Assembly: GCA_025360685.1 (NCBI GenBank)
Contig: JANYBR010000177.1
Span: 1 to 6,157 of the forward strand
Reading direction: 5' to 3'
Source: Pseudomonadota bacterium
GTDB taxonomy: Bacteria > Pseudomonadota > Alphaproteobacteria > Micropepsales > Micropepsaceae
Length of the DNA stretch: 6,157 nucleotides
In this document: positions 4,982 to 6,157 of the stretch, piece after piece
Layout: every line of letters starts with the position of its first letter
Position numbering within the stretch: position 1 is the first letter of the stretch
Translations under genes and position numbers: made by a program
The notes under the pieces: generated by a model
The model's database searches: none
Told to the model about the DNA's origin: nothing
The model's input: only the letters and a program-made list of their open reading frames with translations

Positions 4982-6157
4982 ATGGTTTTGCGTTGGTATG
5001 CCGGCCTGGCAGGACTTCTGCTGATTTCGCTGACGGCTTGTGGGCCGGCGGGCAATAGCCAAAAGCCCGCCGCGCCGAAGCCCGCGCCGCCAGTCGAGAA
5101 CAATTCCGACGACAGCCCGGCCGCGCGCCTGGACGATGCCGCCAATATCGACGGCGACCGCATTGTCCATGCCGACGATACGCCGGGTGATTGGCTGGCG
5201 CACGGGCGCACCTATTCCGAACAACGCTTTTCGCCGCTGAAGGACATCGATCGCGACACGGTCAAGCAGCTCGGCGTCGCCTGGGAGTTCCGCACCAACA
5301 CGGTGCGCGGCCTGGAAGCGACGCCGATCGTGTCGAACGGCATCATGTTCGTCACCGGCTCGTGGAGCAAAGTGTGGGCGCTGGATGCCAAGACCGGCCG
5401 CCAGCTCTGGTTCTACGATCCCGAAGTGCCGGGCCAATGGGGCCGATTCGCCTGCTGCGACGTCGTCAATCGCGGTGTCGCCGTGTGGAAGGGCGCGGTC
5501 TATGTCGGCACGCTCGACGGTCGTCTGGTCAAGCTTGACGCCCGCACGGGCAAACCGATCTGGGACATCAACACCATCGACCGCAGCCGCCCCTACACGA
5601 TCACCGGTGCGCCGCGCGTGGTGAAGGGCAGGGTGCTGATCGGCAACGGCGGCGCGGAATATGGCGTGCGCGGCTATCTCACGGCTTACGACGCCGACAC
5701 GGGACGCCAGCTTTGGCGCTTCTACGTCGTGCCCGGCGATCCCAAGCTGCCGCCCGAAGACAAGGCGATGGCCGTCGCCATGAAGACCTGGAGCGACGGC
5801 GGCACGCGGCACAAATGGTGGGAGCAGGGCGGCGGCGGCACGCCGTGGGATTCGATGGCATACGATCCTGCACTCGATCTGATCTATCTTGGGACCGGCA
5901 ACGGCGCGTCCTGGAACCGCAATCTCAGATCGCCCGGCGGTGGCGACAATCTGTATCTCTCGTCGATCGTCGCGCTGAAGCCGGATACCGGCGAGATGGT
6001 GTGGTACTACCAGACCACGCCAGGAGACGACTGGGACTACACAGCGACGCAGCACATCATCCTTGCCGACGTCACGATCGACGGGGTGCTGCGCAAGGTG
6101 CTGCTGCAGGCGCCGAAGAACGGATTCTTCTATGTCATCGACCGCACCAACGGAAAA
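4982..6157 (+). CDS. PQQ-dependent alcohol dehydrogenase, predicted lipoprotein (3' end outside window)
   Basis: These are the first 392 codons of a quinoprotein alcohol dehydrogenase, which oxidises alcohols in the periplasm using pyrroloquinoline quinone and calcium. The N-terminus MVLRWYAGLAGLLLISLTAC is a signal peptide ending in a lipobox (L-T-A-C, lipidated Cys20), followed by a Pro/Ala-rich linker to about residue 38. The beta-propeller shows tryptophan-docking repeats of the form A/K-x-D-x-x-T-G-x-x-x-W at about 133-143, 184-194, 235-245 and 331-341. Family hallmarks are the vicinal pair C158-C159, calcium ligands E226 (GNGGAEYG) and N307 (GTGNGAS), and the catalytic D352 in GDDWDYTATQ. 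Residue 354 is Thr, not the extra Asp of lanthanide (XoxF-type) enzymes. The visible part ends at DRTNGK. A complete protein of this family would run to about 700 residues, often with a C-terminal haem c domain that cannot be seen here. The start is placed by the signal peptide; the ribosome binding site is weak. A lipid anchor is less usual than a soluble periplasmic form. Confidence 0.93.
   Translation, partial: MVLRWYAGLAGLLLISLTACGPAGNSQKPAAPKPAPPVENNSDDSPAARLDDAANIDGDRIVHADDTPGDWLAHGRTYSEQRFSPLKDIDRDTVKQLGVAWEFRTNTVRGLEATPIVSNGIMFVTGSWSKVWALDAKTGRQLWFYDPEVPGQWGRFACCDVVNRGVAVWKGAVYVGTLDGRLVKLDARTGKPIWDINTIDRSRPYTITGAPRVVKGRVLIGNGGAEYGVRGYLTAYDADTGRQLWRFYVVPGDPKLPPEDKAMAVAMKTWSDGGTRHKWWEQGGGGTPWDSMAYDPALDLIYLGTGNGASWNRNLRSPGGGDNLYLSSIVALKPDTGEMVWYYQTTPGDDWDYTATQHIILADVTIDGVLRKVLLQAPKNGFFYVIDRTNGK

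Noticed and set aside
4925..6055. Minus-strand open frame of 376 codons opposite the PQQ dehydrogenase
   Set aside because: The plus strand encodes an unmistakable PQQ dehydrogenase with all active-site residues. The antisense translation is a low-complexity Arg/Ala/Val product caused by codon bias.
4982..6157. Lanthanide-dependent (XoxF-type) identity for the PQQ enzyme
   Set aside because: The position two residues after catalytic Asp352 is Thr354 rather than the Asp found in lanthanide enzymes, and the CC pair with TATQ fits the calcium-type alcohol dehydrogenases.

Overview
The window looks like a piece of an alphaproteobacterial chromosome or large replicon. The coding parts are GC-rich with strong G/C third positions, and the insertion sequence and the P450, SRPBCC and PQQ-dehydrogenase proteins resemble types common in Rhizobiales and Sphingomonadales. 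The genus cannot be fixed from the sequence alone.

Layout. Bases 1-173 hold the 5' end of an IS1182-family-type transposase on the minus strand, running off the left edge. A likely outer end of the element lies near 230-260. From there to about 1637 (some 1.4 kb) I find no credible gene. This stretch carries a small array of three imperfect 12-bp repeats (985-1020), with an inverted copy of part of the unit just after it, and a few hairpins. It reads like degraded or mobile-element-flanking DNA.

From 1638 the window becomes compact. A plus-strand alpha/beta hydrolase of the PHB-depolymerase/LpqC-like type (1638-2516) converges, with a 4-bp gap, on a minus-strand DUF1579-like hypothetical gene (2521-2991). 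That gene is divergent from a bacterial class I cytochrome P450 (3140-4408). The P450 is followed in the same direction by a small SRPBCC/Bet v1-fold protein (4496-4894) and then by a PQQ-dependent alcohol dehydrogenase (4982 to beyond the right edge). The dehydrogenase carries a lipoprotein signal peptide, and 392 codons of it are visible.

How the genes may work together (inference). P450, SRPBCC protein and PQQ dehydrogenase are co-directional with two 87-bp gaps. They could form a catabolic unit in which the P450 hydroxylates a hydrophobic substrate in the cytoplasm and the exported quinoprotein oxidises an alcohol in the periplasm. The neighbouring esterase-like hydrolase would fit an ester-containing substrate. 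No substrate can be named, and no ferredoxin or reductase for the P450 is present here. Short hairpins lie at or near the translation start of all three genes, including one that covers the ribosome binding site of the SRPBCC gene.
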